Of a stretch of DNA of 64,000 nucleotides, positions 33,736 through 43,061 are shown one piece after another. Location of the stretch: contig NZ_WOEZ01000027.1 of NCBI RefSeq assembly GCF_013177735.1, positions 50,143 through 114,142 of the forward strand, read 5' to 3'. Under the pieces are notes generated by a model, which worked only from the letters and a program-made list of their open reading frames with translations, searched no databases and was not told where the DNA came from. Source of the stretch: Paraburkholderia elongata. GTDB taxonomy: Bacteria > Pseudomonadota > Gammaproteobacteria > Burkholderiales > Burkholderiaceae. The position numbers were made by a program, and so were the translations under genes. How positions within the stretch are numbered: the first letter of the stretch is position 1; each line of letters begins with the position of its first letter.

Positions 33736-34718
33736 GCGGCAGGCACCTTGAACGTGAGGCCCCGTGCCGCGATTTCGGCCGCCTGCTGCAGGATTCGCGC
33801 GATCAGTTCGGCGCAGGTCGGCAGATCGTGTATCAGGCCTGTCACCATCCCGGCCGGAAAAGCCCCGCCTTCGACATCGCCACTCGCGAATGCGTCCATC
33901 CAGCGGCTGGCACCGGTCAGCGCGTACAGGTCAGCGGCAGTGGCGCCGCCCGCACGTTCCAGCTCGATTGCCGCGAGGCTGACGGTATTTTTGATCACGC
34001 GGCTCGAATCGCCGAGCGTGCGTCCGACCAGCAACGTATCGCGTTCGGTGGCTTCCAGCAGGCGTTGTTTGATTGCGGGGTGCACGCGCGACTCCTGCGT
34101 GAGCATGAAGCGCGTGCCCATATTGATGCCGTCCGCGCCGAGCGCGAGCGCGGCCATCAGGCCGCGGCCATCCGCGAAGCCGCCTGAGGCGAGCAACGGA
34201 ATTTTCAGCTTGTCTGCAGCGGCGGGGATCAGGATCAGCCCCGGAATATCGTCTTCGCCCGGATGCCCCGCACATTCGAACCCGTCGATGCTCACGGCGT
34301 CCGCGCCGAGCGCTTCCGCTTTCAGAGCATGCCGCACAGCGACGCATTTGTGGATCACCTTGACGCCGTTTGCCTTGAGCGTTTCGATGTACTTCGCGGG
34401 ATTGCTGCCGGCGGTTTCGACCACGGGCACACCCCGCTCGATGATGGTGCGCACGTAGCCCTCGTAGTCGAGCCCGGCGTTACTGCCGAGCAGCGTCAGG
34501 TTGACGCCGAACGGTTTGTCGCTGAGCGCGCGCACCTGGTCGATCTCGCGCGCCAGTGCATCGGCGCTTGCATGGGTGTGCGCGGAGATGAATCCTAGTC
34601 CGCCCGCATTACCGACCGCCGCCGCGAGTTCCGCGCGAGCGACCCAGCGCATACCGCCCTGGATGATCGGGTAATCGATGCCGAGCAATTCGGTGATGCG
34701 ATTCTTTTGAGGGTTCAT
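33732..34718 (-). CDS. Nitronate monooxygenase/FabK-like FMN protein
   Basis: 328 residues. The FMN TIM-barrel of the 2-nitropropane dioxygenase family is indicated by LLGIDYPIIQGGMRWVARAE near the N-terminus, GGLGFISAHTHASADAL, PFGVNLTLLGSN near 70, DGFECAGHPGEDD near 147 and PLLASGGFADGRG near 172. Family members are nitronate monooxygenases or FabK-type enoyl reductases. Genes like this often occur in CoA-ester catabolic clusters without any nitro compound, so an enoyl-CoA reductase or isomerase role is more likely here. The start has a weak ribosome site. Confidence 0.87.
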   Translation of the reverse strand: MNPQKNRITELLGIDYPIIQGGMRWVARAELAAAVGNAGGLGFISAHTHASADALAREIDQVRALSDKPFGVNLTLLGSNAGLDYEGYVRTIIERGVPVVETAGSNPAKYIETLKANGVKVIHKCVAVRHALKAEALGADAVSIDGFECAGHPGEDDIPGLILIPAAADKLKIPLLASGGFADGRGLMAALALGADGINMGTRFMLTQESRVHPAIKQRLLEATERDTLLVGRTLGDSSRVIKNTVSLAAIELERAGGATAADLYALTGASRWMDAFASGDVEGGAFPAGMVTGLIHDLPTCAELIARILQQAAEIAARGLTFKVPAA

Positions 34719-34825
34719 GATCGGATGTGAAGCCGTGTGGGCGAATGACAGGTTGAAAAGAATCCATCGAGTGCGTGCACTTCAACTGATACACGCGACT
34801 GCGAATTCACGTGTGCCTACGGCGC

Positions 34826-35602
34826 TCAGCAATGGCGAAACACCGGCTTGCGCTTTTCGGCGAATGCGGCCATGCCTTCCTTGCGGTCTTCGGTGGCGAA
34901 CGTCGCATAGGCCATGCGCCGTTCGAACAGGATGCCTTCGGCAAGACTGGACTCGTAGGCGCGATTGACGCACTCCTTCGCAATCGCAACGATGGGTTGT
35001 GAGAATCCGGCGATGGCGTCCGCCGTTTTCAGCGCTTCGTCCAGCAATTCGCCGAGCGGTACGACGCGGCTCACCAGTCCGCAGCGTTCGGCTTCAATAG
35101 CGTCCATCTTGCGGCCGGTGAGAATCATCTCCATGGCCTTTGATTTGCCGAGCGCGCGCGTGAGACGTTGCGTTCCGCCGGCGCCGGGGATGGTGGCAAG
35201 CGTGATTTCGGGCAGCGCAAAGCGGGCGTTGTCGGCAGCGAGTATGAAGTCGCACATCATGGCCAGTTCGCACCCGCCCCCCAGCGCGAGGCCAGATACG
35301 GCGGCGATCACCGGCTTGCGGCAGCGCGCCGTGCGCTCCCAGTTGGACGTGATGAACTGTCGCTTGAACACGTCCATGTAAGTCCAATCGCCCATCATCT
35401 TGATGTCGGCGCCGGCGGCAAACGCTTTCTCGTTTCCTGTCAGCACGATTGCGCCGATCGCTTCGTCAGTTTCGAAACTGTCGAGCGCGGTAGTCAGTTC
35501 GTCCATCAACAGGTTGTTGAGTGCGTTGTACGCCTGCGGTCGGTTAAGCTTGATAAGGCCGGTCCTGCCGCGCGTTTCGACGATGATCGTTTCGTATGCC
35601 AT
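34826..35602 (-). CDS. Enoyl-CoA hydratase (canonical)
   Basis: 258 residues from ATG 35602, preceded by GAGGAA; a longer upstream reading is rejected. All hydratase signatures are intact: [45 protein letters not shown] with the Glu144 equivalent, and [19 protein letters not shown] with the Glu164 equivalent. The C-terminus [20 protein letters not shown] is that of classical short-chain enoyl-CoA hydratase. It is the first gene of the minus-strand operon that continues with the FMN protein, two CoA-transferases and thiolase. Confidence 0.94.
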   Translation of the reverse strand: MAYETIIVETRGRTGLIKLNRPQAYNALNNLLMDELTTALDSFETDEAIGAIVLTGNEKAFAAGADIKMMGDWTYMDVFKRQFITSNWERTARCRKPVIAAVSGLALGGGCELAMMCDFILAADNARFALPEITLATIPGAGGTQRLTRALGKSKAMEMILTGRKMDAIEAERCGLVSRVVPLGELLDEALKTADAIAGFSQPIVAIAKECVNRAYESSLAEGILFERRMAYATFATEDRKEGMAAFAEKRKPVFRHC

Positions 35603-35750
35603 GAGTTTCCTCGCATGAATGCGGACGAACACGTATGCCATCTTTCCGCCGCTGGAACAGTGCAAGCACTCGCCATTCGCGGCCGCTTCCGGCGCTGCAT
35701 CGCAGCACGAATCGGGATGAATCGGTGCGTTGCAGGGTTGCTCGTATTTT

Positions 35751-35761
35751 GAACGGTGTTT
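35751..35761. promoter_or_regulatory. Operator variant GAACGGTGTTT
   Basis: One mismatch from GAAC-N3-GTTC, followed directly by a TATAAT-like sequence (35759-35765). It is 80 bases before the plus-strand crotonase and about 150 bases before the divergent one, so both may be controlled from here. Confidence 0.55.
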
Positions 35762-35840
35762 ATAATTGTGAATGCGCGACGGGGCTTTGTCAATTGGGCT
35801 TCGGGCCGGCGCTTCATGAAAAGAGGCAAGGAGGCAGAGC

Positions 35841-36635
35841 ATGACCACACGCCATGAGGACGGGCAGATTCGCGTCGAACAGCGCGGCCACATTCTCTTG
35901 ATCGGCATCGACCGTCCGGAAAAGCGCAACGGCTTTACCCCCCAAATGTTCGAGGAACTGGCGAGGGCGTATACGCGTCTCGAAGCGAGCCCGGATATCT
36001 TCTGCGGGCTGCTTTACGCGGAGGGCGATCACTTTACCGCGGGCCTCGACATGCCCAAGATCGTGCCGTTGCGCCGCGCAGGCAAGCCGTTGCTGCCAGT
36101 GGGCGAAGTCGACCCGTTCAATCTGCGAGAGCCGTTGCGCAAGAAGCCGGTTGTGATCGCGCTGAAGGGCATCAGCTTTACGGTGGCAGTCGAACTGATG
36201 CTGGCGTCCGAGGTGGCGGTGGCCGCCGACAATTGCCGCTTCTCGCAGATGGAGGTCAAGCGCGGCATCATGGCAGGCTGCGGCGCGACCATCCGGATGG
36301 TGGAGCGCGCGGGGTGGGGTAACGCGATGAAGATTCTGCTCACCGGTGACGAATTCACGGCGCAGGAAGCGTATCGCATGAATTTCGTGCAGGAAGTCGT
36401 GCCGGCGGGCGAAGAGTTCGGGCGCGCGCTGGAGATCGCGGAGCGCATTGCCGCCCAGGCTCCGCTGGCCGTGCAGGCTACTATGGCCAATGCGCGCGTG
36501 TCGCTGGGGTCGGGCTGGCAGGAAGCCTATTCGAAAATCCAGTCTGCCCAGCAGGTGCTGTACAACACGGAAGATGCCAAAGAGGGCGTGCAGTCGTTTA
36601 TCGAAAAGCGCACCGCGAAATTCATTGGGCAATAA
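35841..36635 (+). CDS. Enoyl-CoA hydratase/isomerase family protein
   Basis: 264 residues with a strong AGGAGG before the ATG. Features: [20 protein letters not shown] near residue 21, [14 protein letters not shown] at the oxyanion hole, [13 protein letters not shown] with a Glu at the 144 position and [10 protein letters not shown] with a Glu at the 164 position. The surrounding residues differ from classical hydratases ([19 protein letters not shown]), as in isomerase-like or branched-substrate members. It is followed 36 bases later by a CoA-transferase, so the two form an operon. Confidence 0.89.
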   Translation: MTTRHEDGQIRVEQRGHILLIGIDRPEKRNGFTPQMFEELARAYTRLEASPDIFCGLLYAEGDHFTAGLDMPKIVPLRRAGKPLLPVGEVDPFNLREPLRKKPVVIALKGISFTVAVELMLASEVAVAADNCRFSQMEVKRGIMAGCGATIRMVERAGWGNAMKILLTGDEFTAQEAYRMNFVQEVVPAGEEFGRALEIAERIAAQAPLAVQATMANARVSLGSGWQEAYSKIQSAQQVLYNTEDAKEGVQSFIEKRTAKFIGQ

Positions 36636-36671
36636 CCCGGCAGCAAATCAATTCAACGGAAACGGTTCGAT

Positions 36672-37913
36672 ATGACGAAAGGTGCGTTGTCCGGGATCCG
36701 CGTGCTCGATCTGAGCCGCATTCTCGCAGGGCCGTGGGGCGCGCAGATGCTGGCCGATCTGGGGGCGGAAGTGATCAAGGTCGAACGGCCGGGCAAGGGC
36801 GACGACTCGCGCCAGTTTGGCCCGCCGTTCCTGAAGGACCGCGATGGCAACGACACGCGCGAATCGACATTCTTTATCAGCGCGAATCGGGGCAAGAAGT
36901 CGATTACCTGTGATATCGCGACGCCCGACGGGCAGGCGTTGATCCGCTCGCTCGCCGCGAAATGCGACGTGCTGCTGGAAAACTACAAGGTCGGGGACCT
37001 GAAGCGATATGGCCTGGATTACGCGAGCCTCAATCTCGTCAATCCGCGTCTCGTCTATTGCTCGATCACGGGTTTCGGGCAGACCGGGCCGTATAGTCCG
37101 CGACCCGGCTACGATTCGATTTTCCAGGCCATGGGTGGCCTCATGAGTATCACGGGAAATGGCGACGACATGCCAGGCGGCGGCCCGATGAAGACTGGCC
37201 CAAGCCTCGCGGATATTCTGTGCGGGCAGTATGCGGTATCGGCGATTGTGGCGGCGCTCTACCATCGCGACGCCGGGGGCGAGCAGGGCGGCGAAGGGCA
37301 GTACATCGACCTCTCGCTGCTGGATTCGATGATTGCCGCCACCTCGCACTATGCCAGCCAGTACCTGGTGTCCGGCGAGGTGCCGGTGCGGCGCGGCACC
37401 GAGGGCAACGGCGGCATGCCGTCGCGGATGTTCCGGTGCGCGGATCGCGACATCATGATCGTCGCCGGTAACAATGAACAGTATGCGCGCCTGTGCCAAG
37501 TGCTAAAGCATCCGGAACTTGCAACGGACCCGCGCTTTAGCGAGATCGCACTGCGGGTCAGGAACCGCCGGGCGCTCGGGGACGTGTTCGAGCCGCTGAT
37601 CGTGCAGTGGCAGAGCGACGAGTTGCTGCTTGCACTCGACGCCGCGGGCGTTCCGGCCGGTCCAATCAACAACCTTGAGCAGGTGTTCGCCGATCCGCAT
37701 GTTCAGGCGCGCGGCATGTGCGTGGAGGTTGCGCATCCGCTGTCGAATGATGCAGTGCGCATGGTCGCTAACCCGGTGAAGATGTCGGGGACACCGATCG
37801 AGTCGTACACCCGGCCACCGATGCTCGGCGAGCATACCGAAGGCGTGCTGCGCGATCTGCTGGACATGTCGGGCGCGGAAATCGACGCGTTGCGTGCGCG
37901 CAAGGTTATTTAA
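36672..37913 (+). CDS. CaiB/BaiF-family (class III) CoA-transferase
   Basis: 413 residues, full length. N-terminal SGIRVLDLSRILAGPWGAQM, LGAEVIKVERPGKGDDSRQ near residue 28, SANRGKKSITCDI near 72, GYDSIFQAMGGLMSITG near 150 and the catalytic Asp in YIDLSLLDSMIA near 215. This second class III enzyme resembles formyl-CoA- or succinyl-CoA-dependent transferases more than the copy at 32542-33735 does. With the coupled crotonase upstream it may activate a carboxylic-acid intermediate without ATP, in contrast to the two acyl-CoA synthetases. Confidence 0.92.
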   Translation: MTKGALSGIRVLDLSRILAGPWGAQMLADLGAEVIKVERPGKGDDSRQFGPPFLKDRDGNDTRESTFFISANRGKKSITCDIATPDGQALIRSLAAKCDVLLENYKVGDLKRYGLDYASLNLVNPRLVYCSITGFGQTGPYSPRPGYDSIFQAMGGLMSITGNGDDMPGGGPMKTGPSLADILCGQYAVSAIVAALYHRDAGGEQGGEGQYIDLSLLDSMIAATSHYASQYLVSGEVPVRRGTEGNGGMPSRMFRCADRDIMIVAGNNEQYARLCQVLKHPELATDPRFSEIALRVRNRRALGDVFEPLIVQWQSDELLLALDAAGVPAGPINNLEQVFADPHVQARGMCVEVAHPLSNDAVRMVANPVKMSGTPIESYTRPPMLGEHTEGVLRDLLDMSGAEIDALRARKVI

Positions 37914-37938
37914 ACCTGGCGGCTGAACAACGCAGCGC

Positions 37939-37977
37939 AAAAAATGGCCCTGACTTCGTGTGAAGTAGCCAGGGCCA
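37939..37977 (-). terminator. Rho-independent terminator (minus strand)
   Basis: TGGCCCTG (37945-37952) pairs with CAGGGCCA (37970-37977), with a smaller inner CTTC/GAAG stem. Read on the minus strand the hairpin is followed by six T (37944-37939). It ends transcripts of the SDR at 38107-38865 and may also stop the plus-strand CoA-transferase operon. Confidence 0.75.
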
Positions 37978-38106
37978 AACTTCATCGCACTCTCGCGAAG
38001 TTCGATGGAGGAGAAAGCTGTTTCGCTGCCCACGGGCGTGGGCTGCCTACAGTTTGAAAGCGATTTCCGGATCGTTGAAAAACCGGTGTCATTGGCTTGC
38101 GCATCG

Positions 38107-38865
38107 TTAGAGCATAGTCTGTCCACCATCGACATTGATGGTCTGTCCGGTTACATAACCCGCGCTCTCACTGCATAAGAATGCAACTACGCGTCCAATA
38201 TCCTTCTGCGGATCGCCGAAACGGCCAAGCGGAATCTCGGACAGATAGCGCGTGCGTTCAGTGGGATTCGCATCCAGATATGCGTCGGCCGCAGGCGTGA
38301 GGGCCGCGGGACACACCACGTTGACGGTGACGCCGTAAGGGCCCCATTCGCGCGCGGCGACTCGCGACAGGCCGCGAATGCCCTCCTTGGCGGCGGCGTA
38401 CGGACCGAATCCCTGCGTGCCCTCGATGCCCGTGCGCGACGCGAAATTGATGATCCTGCCACTGCGCTGCTGCTTCATGTGCGGCCAGGCGGCCTGCATG
38501 AAATAGAACGTGCCGTAGAGGCCCGATTCGAGCGTTTCGCACCAGTTTTCATCGGTGACCGCTTCCAGCGACACGCCCGGCGTGCTGCTTTGTGCATTGT
38601 TCACAAGGGCATCGATGCGCCCGAAATGCTCGATGGCGAGGGCGACTGTCTTGTCGGCATCAGCGCGCCTGCGCGTATTGCCCGGCACCACAAGCACCTG
38701 AACGCCATACTCCTCCAGTGCCGTTTCGGCCTTGCGCAGCTTGGCTTCGGTGCGCCCGGTCAGGACAAGGTTCGCGCCCTCGCTGGCCAACGCATTCGCA
38801 ATACCGAGCCCTAATCCTTGCCCGCCGCCGGTCACGATGGCAACCCGATCCTTTAGTGCGTTCAT
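38107..38865 (-). CDS. SDR-family NAD(P)-dependent oxidoreductase
   Basis: 252 residues from ATG 38865 with AGGAG seven bases before it; an upstream in-frame start is rejected. Motifs: VTGGGQGLGLGIANAL near residue 11, LVNNAQSST near 87 (Ala-Gln in place of the usual Ala-Gly), Ser in INFASRTG near 138 and Tyr/Lys in FGPYAAAKEG near 152, ending with INVDGGQTML. A perfect palindromic operator is 98 bases upstream. Likely a 3-hydroxyacyl-CoA or cyclic alcohol dehydrogenase of the island. Confidence 0.91.
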   Translation of the reverse strand: MNALKDRVAIVTGGGQGLGLGIANALASEGANLVLTGRTEAKLRKAETALEEYGVQVLVVPGNTRRRADADKTVALAIEHFGRIDALVNNAQSSTPGVSLEAVTDENWCETLESGLYGTFYFMQAAWPHMKQQRSGRIINFASRTGIEGTQGFGPYAAAKEGIRGLSRVAAREWGPYGVTVNVVCPAALTPAADAYLDANPTERTRYLSEIPLGRFGDPQKDIGRVVAFLCSESAGYVTGQTINVDGGQTML

Positions 38866-38962
38866 GAATAAACTCCTTCGTAAAACAACGATGGGTGACG
38901 CGCTCACGATGCAGACCAAACCGGCTGACGACACTGAGCGGTATCGTAGTGGGCATATTTTG

Positions 38963-38973
38963 GAACGTTGTTC
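38963..38973. promoter_or_regulatory. Palindromic operator GAACGTTGTTC
   Basis: Perfect GAAC-N3-GTTC dyad in the divergent gap between the minus-strand SDR (98 bases away) and the iclR-like gene (143 bases away), in an AT-rich context ending ATTATATTG. Confidence 0.65.
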
Positions 38974-39115
38974 AATTATATTGCAGATGACCTACCGGAT
39001 GGACTTGGCGTTATCCCGGATCCGCCAAGAATAAGTGTGCTAAACCGGCGACCAACGTGAGACTATGTGAATGGTTCATTTATAATGAGTCGAATCGAAA
39101 TGGAAGGGGAGTGAT

Positions 39116-39913
39116 ATGTCGAAAGAAATCCTGGCTTCGGCAGACAAGGATGTCACCGGACCGCGTTCGCTGACTCGTCTGCTCGGGCTGTTCGATGTGT
39201 TGGCGAAAGCGCCGGACGGGATGTCGCTTGCAGAATTGAACATCGCGCTGGAGTCGCCCAAGAGCAGCTTGCTGAACCTGTTGCGGCCCCTTGTGGCGGA
39301 AGGCTTCCTGATGCACGACGTTGGCCGGTACCGGTTGGGACCGGCCATTTTCCGGCTATCGGCAAATGTAATGGCAGTATGGAATTTTTCGAAGATGCTA
39401 CGTCCGTTTCTGCTCGAACTGTCGGAGCGTACCCACGAGACGGTCTATATCGGTGTGCTCGATGTGGAGCATAAGGTCATTACGTACGTCGACGTCATCG
39501 AAAGTGCGCAGTCCGTTCGATATTCGATGATTGTCGGGATGCGTCGGCCGCTGTATTGCACCGCTGCCGGGCGCGTTCTGCTCGCTTACGCGCCGGAAGC
39601 GTTTCTTGCCGAATACCTGCGGACTGTCAAACTCGAGCGCCATACGGAGCAAACCACAGTCAACAAGAAAGCCCTGCGCGAGGAGCTGCAAAACATCGTC
39701 GAGACCGGTTTGTCGGTCAGCCGCGGTGAACTGCTGCCCGACTCGGCCGGTCTGTCGGCGCCCATTTTTGGACCCAATGGCGAAGTGATCGCGGCCATGG
39801 CAGTCGGTGCGCCGCTGGAGCGGTTCGATCGCGAACGGGAGCACCTCGAGGAACACATCCTTGCCGTCGCCCAGCGGGCGTCGGCGTTGAGCAAAGTAAG
39901 CGAAGAGGAGTAA
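39116..39913 (+). CDS. IclR-family transcriptional regulator
   Basis: 265 residues with GGGGAG before the ATG. The N-terminal winged helix-turn-helix covers about residues 18-80 (LTRLLGLFDVLAKAPDGMSL, then ESPKSSLLNLLRPLVAEGF), and the C-terminal effector domain has RPLYCTAAGRVLLAYAP near 143 and GLSAPIFGPNGEVIAAMAVG near 220. IclR proteins sense pathway acids or CoA esters and act as activators or repressors. It lies centrally in the island and is one of two candidate readers of the GAAC-type operator, though such proteins usually recognise different, often near-palindromic sequences close to their own gene. Confidence 0.92.
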   Translation: MSKEILASADKDVTGPRSLTRLLGLFDVLAKAPDGMSLAELNIALESPKSSLLNLLRPLVAEGFLMHDVGRYRLGPAIFRLSANVMAVWNFSKMLRPFLLELSERTHETVYIGVLDVEHKVITYVDVIESAQSVRYSMIVGMRRPLYCTAAGRVLLAYAPEAFLAEYLRTVKLERHTEQTTVNKKALREELQNIVETGLSVSRGELLPDSAGLSAPIFGPNGEVIAAMAVGAPLERFDREREHLEEHILAVAQRASALSKVSEEE

Positions 39914-39952
39914 GCCTGGCGAAGCGCGCCACGGCGCGCAACATGTCAGCCG

Positions 39953-39982
39953 AAAAAAAACGGCGGCGCCGGTCGGCGCCGC
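39953..39982 (-). terminator. Rho-independent terminator of the MFS gene
   Basis: GCGGCGCC (39963-39970) pairs with GGCGCCGC (39975-39982) around a four-base loop; on the minus strand the stem is followed by eight T (39960-39953). It starts 20 bases after the MFS stop codon. Confidence 0.85.
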
Positions 39983-40001
39983 TTATCGTCACCGCGTGCA
40001 G

Positions 40002-41480
40002 TCACCGCGTGCGTGCCGGGCCGCTCAATCCTGCGCCTTCCAGAACGCTGGGCCGGTGGCCCGGGCCGCGCTGCTTCGGCAACGCGTACGCAATAACGAG
40101 CCCCGCCAGCGCACTGCCGGCGACATATCCGAACACCGCAACATAGCTTTGCCCCGCAGGAAAGGACGCGCCGCCCTCGCTCACGGAGGCGCCTTGCAAC
40201 AGCGTGAACACTGCTTGTGCCCCAACCGCGAAGAAGCACGAAAAAAACACGTAGAGCAGGCCAGTCGCCTCGCCGGTCTGTTCCGCGGGGGTCGCTTCGA
40301 TAATCAGGTTGTAGACAGCCGTCTGCGCGAAGGCCAGGCCGAACGAGCAGAGCATCGCGCCTGGAACGAATAGCAACATACTGCGATGAAGCAGAATCAG
40401 CGATGCCCACGTGAGCACCAACATGCTCATGCCGATCAGCGCCGCCTGTCGCGCCGCGTAGCGTGCAGCAACCCGCCCGCTCCAGGGGCTGGCAAGCGTT
40501 GCGCCGATGTTAATCGTGAACATCAGCAAGCCTGCCTGGGTTGCCGTCAGTCCGAAGCCTGCGCGCGTCCACACCGGCTGTTGCAACAGGAGCGAGAACA
40601 CTTGCCCGAGCTGCATTGCGCCGATCGCGATGCACATCATGCAGGCGTTCGCGAGGATCACCTGACGTTTCGCCAGCAAGCGTATGTTGATAAGCGGATC
40701 CGCCGCGTTGCGCTGGTGCCTCGACCAGAGCCATAGCGTCACCACACCGGCTGCCAGCAGGCCCCCGGTGCGGGCATCCCGCAGGCCCCACGCGTGGATT
40801 TGTTGGACCGCGAAGAGGATCGCGCACAACGCCGGCGCGAAGGCGAGGCCTCGCACGAAATCGATTCGTGCGTCTGACCTGCGATGCGATTTTGGCACGC
40901 AGAGGCGCACCGCCGCGATTGTCATTACGCACAGCACCACCTTCAGCCAGAAACCGCCTTGCCATGAGTAGCGATCTATCACGACACCTGCGCCGATGTA
41001 GACCAATCCAGCCGAGACCATTCCTGCCGCGGTGATGAGTCCGACTGCCGAAGGGATCTGCCGCGCGGGCAGATTTTCGCGGACAAGTCCCATCGAAAGT
41101 GGCGTGATGCCCGATGCGACCGACTGCATCACGCAGCCCGCGATCAGTACGGCGAGGTTGGCCGCGCAGGCCGCCACTGCGCCTCCCACAGCAGCGATCA
41201 CCAGCACGATCAGCAGCACTCTCCGGTAGCCGAGCAGATCCCCCAGCCGTCCACAGATGGCCGCAAAGACTGCCGCGCCAAGCCAGTAGGCGGTGACCGT
41301 CCAGCCTACCGCGGCTGAGCCGGGAAAGACCCTGTAAAGCGTCACGAGCATCGTGTAGATCACGGTGATGCCGGACGACGCCGCCACGGCCGACATCAGC
41401 ACCGCAAGCAGGAACCAGCGGCGTGGCCTCCCAACGAGCGGTTCACGCGAAGAGGATTGCGGCGGTGTATCAGCCTGCAT
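40002..41480 (-). CDS. MFS transporter, DHA2-like, about 14 membrane segments
   Basis: 492 residues from ATG 41480, with AGGAG 7 bases before it. Very hydrophobic throughout; motif A-like GRLGDLLGYRRVLL near residue 80, a proline/glycine-containing motif C region GLVYIGAGVVIDRYSWQGGF near 145, and repeated helices to residue 470, consistent with a 14-segment drug:H+ antiporter-2 type protein. Its position beside the IclR gene and its own terminator suggest uptake or efflux of the pathway substrate or a toxic intermediate. Direction is not evident from sequence. Confidence 0.88.
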   Translation of the reverse strand: MQADTPPQSSSREPLVGRPRRWFLLAVLMSAVAASSGITVIYTMLVTLYRVFPGSAAVGWTVTAYWLGAAVFAAICGRLGDLLGYRRVLLIVLVIAAVGGAVAACAANLAVLIAGCVMQSVASGITPLSMGLVRENLPARQIPSAVGLITAAGMVSAGLVYIGAGVVIDRYSWQGGFWLKVVLCVMTIAAVRLCVPKSHRRSDARIDFVRGLAFAPALCAILFAVQQIHAWGLRDARTGGLLAAGVVTLWLWSRHQRNAADPLINIRLLAKRQVILANACMMCIAIGAMQLGQVFSLLLQQPVWTRAGFGLTATQAGLLMFTINIGATLASPWSGRVAARYAARQAALIGMSMLVLTWASLILLHRSMLLFVPGAMLCSFGLAFAQTAVYNLIIEATPAEQTGEATGLLYVFFSCFFAVGAQAVFTLLQGASVSEGGASFPAGQSYVAVFGYVAGSALAGLVIAYALPKQRGPGHRPSVLEGAGLSGPARTR

Positions 41481-41524
41481 GGGATGTCTCCTTTCCATCG
41501 GGTTTTGCCTATCGTCTCATAGTT

Positions 41525-41535
41525 GAACGGTATGC
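41525..41535. promoter_or_regulatory. Degenerate operator-like half site GAACGGTATGC
   Basis: Left arm GAAC is intact but the right arm is not. It lies in an AT-rich stretch between the divergent MFS and amidohydrolase genes. This is weak evidence that this gap belongs to the same regulon. Confidence 0.2.
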
Positions 41536-41726
41536 GTATAGTTGTTATTTGTGTCGAGTTGGCGGTACGCCAGCGCGGTTGTTTTCGCCGATATCAATCC
41601 GGTATCGCGACTTCTGGTTTCGATATGGCGGTTTGAAGGTCAACTGCGCGCGCCGATACTTCGATATCAAGAGGCGCCGCCCTTGTCGCTCGCTTCATAG
41701 TCGCTTCAAAAACAGGAGACTTTTTC

Positions 41727-42923
41727 ATGTCGACTTACCAAGGAAAAATCTACGACGCCGACACGCACTTCTACGAAGTGGAGGACGCGTTCAGCCGCTA
41801 CCTGCCCGAGAAGTTCAAGAAAGACTGGGGGTTCACCAGCCGGGTCACCGAAGAGGGTAACCGCTGCATGTACGTCGGCGATCGCAAGGTGGAGATCAGC
41901 GAAGGCTACACATCGGCAGAGGGACTGGTGCCGCCGCCGGGCAAACTGCACGAATGGCTGCGGGCGATGAAGGACGGCAAAAACAACGTCGAAATGCGGG
42001 TTCCTCCCACCCCGGACATGTTCAACCGCGACGCGCGTCTGCAAAAGATGGATGAGTTCGGCGTTGAGGCATGCACGATGTACATTGGCGAAATGGTCGC
42101 TTGCATCTCCTATCTGAACGAACCCATTGCGGCAAACGCCGTGCTGCACGCCTACAACCGCTGGATGCTCGACGATTGGACCTTCAACTATAAAGATCGC
42201 ATTTACAGCACGCCGGTCGTCACGCTCGACGATCTCGACTCCGCGGTCGCCGAAGCGAAGTGGCTGGTGGCGAATGGCGTGCGCGTGATCCTGATGCCGA
42301 TGGGTCCGTTCAATGGCCGCGCACCGGCCGACCCGTATTTCGATCCGTACTGGTCGATTCTCAACGAAGCGGGCGTGCGCGTTACCTTCCACGTTTCCGA
42401 AGCGATCTACATGAAGGACCACATGGCCGTGTGGGGCGAACCAGTTCAGCAGTCGCGCCAGCGCCAGACCGCTTTTGTGTGGATGCATGGTTACGGCGAA
42501 CGTCCCGTGACCGAAACGCTATCGTCGTTTATCTTCTACAATTTCTTCGAGCGTTTTCCGAACGTCAAACTGTGCAGCGCGGAAAATGGCGCGGAGTGGG
42601 TGCCGTCCATGCTGGTCAAGATGGACAAGTGCCGGGGCATGTCGAAAAACGGCTACTGGCCGTGCGGTCAGCTGAAGAGCCGGCCGAGCCAGATTTTCAA
42701 GGAAAATGTCTTCGTGGTAGCGTATCCGGAAGACGACCTCGCACAGATCGTCGCGCAGACCGGGTCGGCGGACTTTCTGCTCATGGGCTCTGACTATCCG
42801 CACGCAGAAGGTGTACCTGAGCCGCGAGATTTCGCAACGGAAGCGTGTGAGCCGTTGTCTGCCGAGGACACCCAGAAAATCATGTACGACAACGGTCGCC
42901 GCTTCATGCCTGCCGGGGCGTAA
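41727..42923 (+). CDS. Amidohydrolase-2 family metal-dependent hydrolase/decarboxylase
   Basis: 398 residues; AGGAG precedes the ATG. The metal site is seen as DADTHFYE near residue 10, a His in VTFHVSEAIYMKDH near 230, a further WMHGYGERP, and the Asp in LLMGSDYPHAEGVPEP near 355. This belongs to the TIM-barrel amidohydrolase-2 family, which includes 2-amino-3-carboxymuconate semialdehyde decarboxylase, gamma-resorcylate decarboxylase and C-C bond hydrolases or lactonases. In a catabolic island without extradiol enzymes, a decarboxylase or ring-cleaving hydrolase is possible. It heads an operon with a crotonase and an SDR. Confidence 0.89.
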   Translation: MSTYQGKIYDADTHFYEVEDAFSRYLPEKFKKDWGFTSRVTEEGNRCMYVGDRKVEISEGYTSAEGLVPPPGKLHEWLRAMKDGKNNVEMRVPPTPDMFNRDARLQKMDEFGVEACTMYIGEMVACISYLNEPIAANAVLHAYNRWMLDDWTFNYKDRIYSTPVVTLDDLDSAVAEAKWLVANGVRVILMPMGPFNGRAPADPYFDPYWSILNEAGVRVTFHVSEAIYMKDHMAVWGEPVQQSRQRQTAFVWMHGYGERPVTETLSSFIFYNFFERFPNVKLCSAENGAEWVPSMLVKMDKCRGMSKNGYWPCGQLKSRPSQIFKENVFVVAYPEDDLAQIVAQTGSADFLLMGSDYPHAEGVPEPRDFATEACEPLSAEDTQKIMYDNGRRFMPAGA

Positions 42924-43061
42924 CGGGTCAAGCGTGCCAAGATCCGCGGCGCACATGCTGCGTGGCTCGTGCGCTGCATTGACTGATCGAATGACTATGC
43001 GAGCGTGAGCGGGAGAGGCTGCAATGTCCCGCGCGCTTGCGCCAACGTGGACAAGCTAGCC

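Noticed and set aside
38028..38043. GCCCAC-GGGC-GTGGGC hairpin downstream of the minus-strand SDR
   Set aside because: Perfect stem but no T-tract on either strand; the true terminator with six T lies further on at 37939-37977.
39069..39077. GAATGGTTC before the iclR-like gene as an island operator
   Set aside because: Spacing between arms is 2 bases shorter than in the GAAC-N3-GTTC sites, so it does not fit; it could be an IclR autoregulatory half site.
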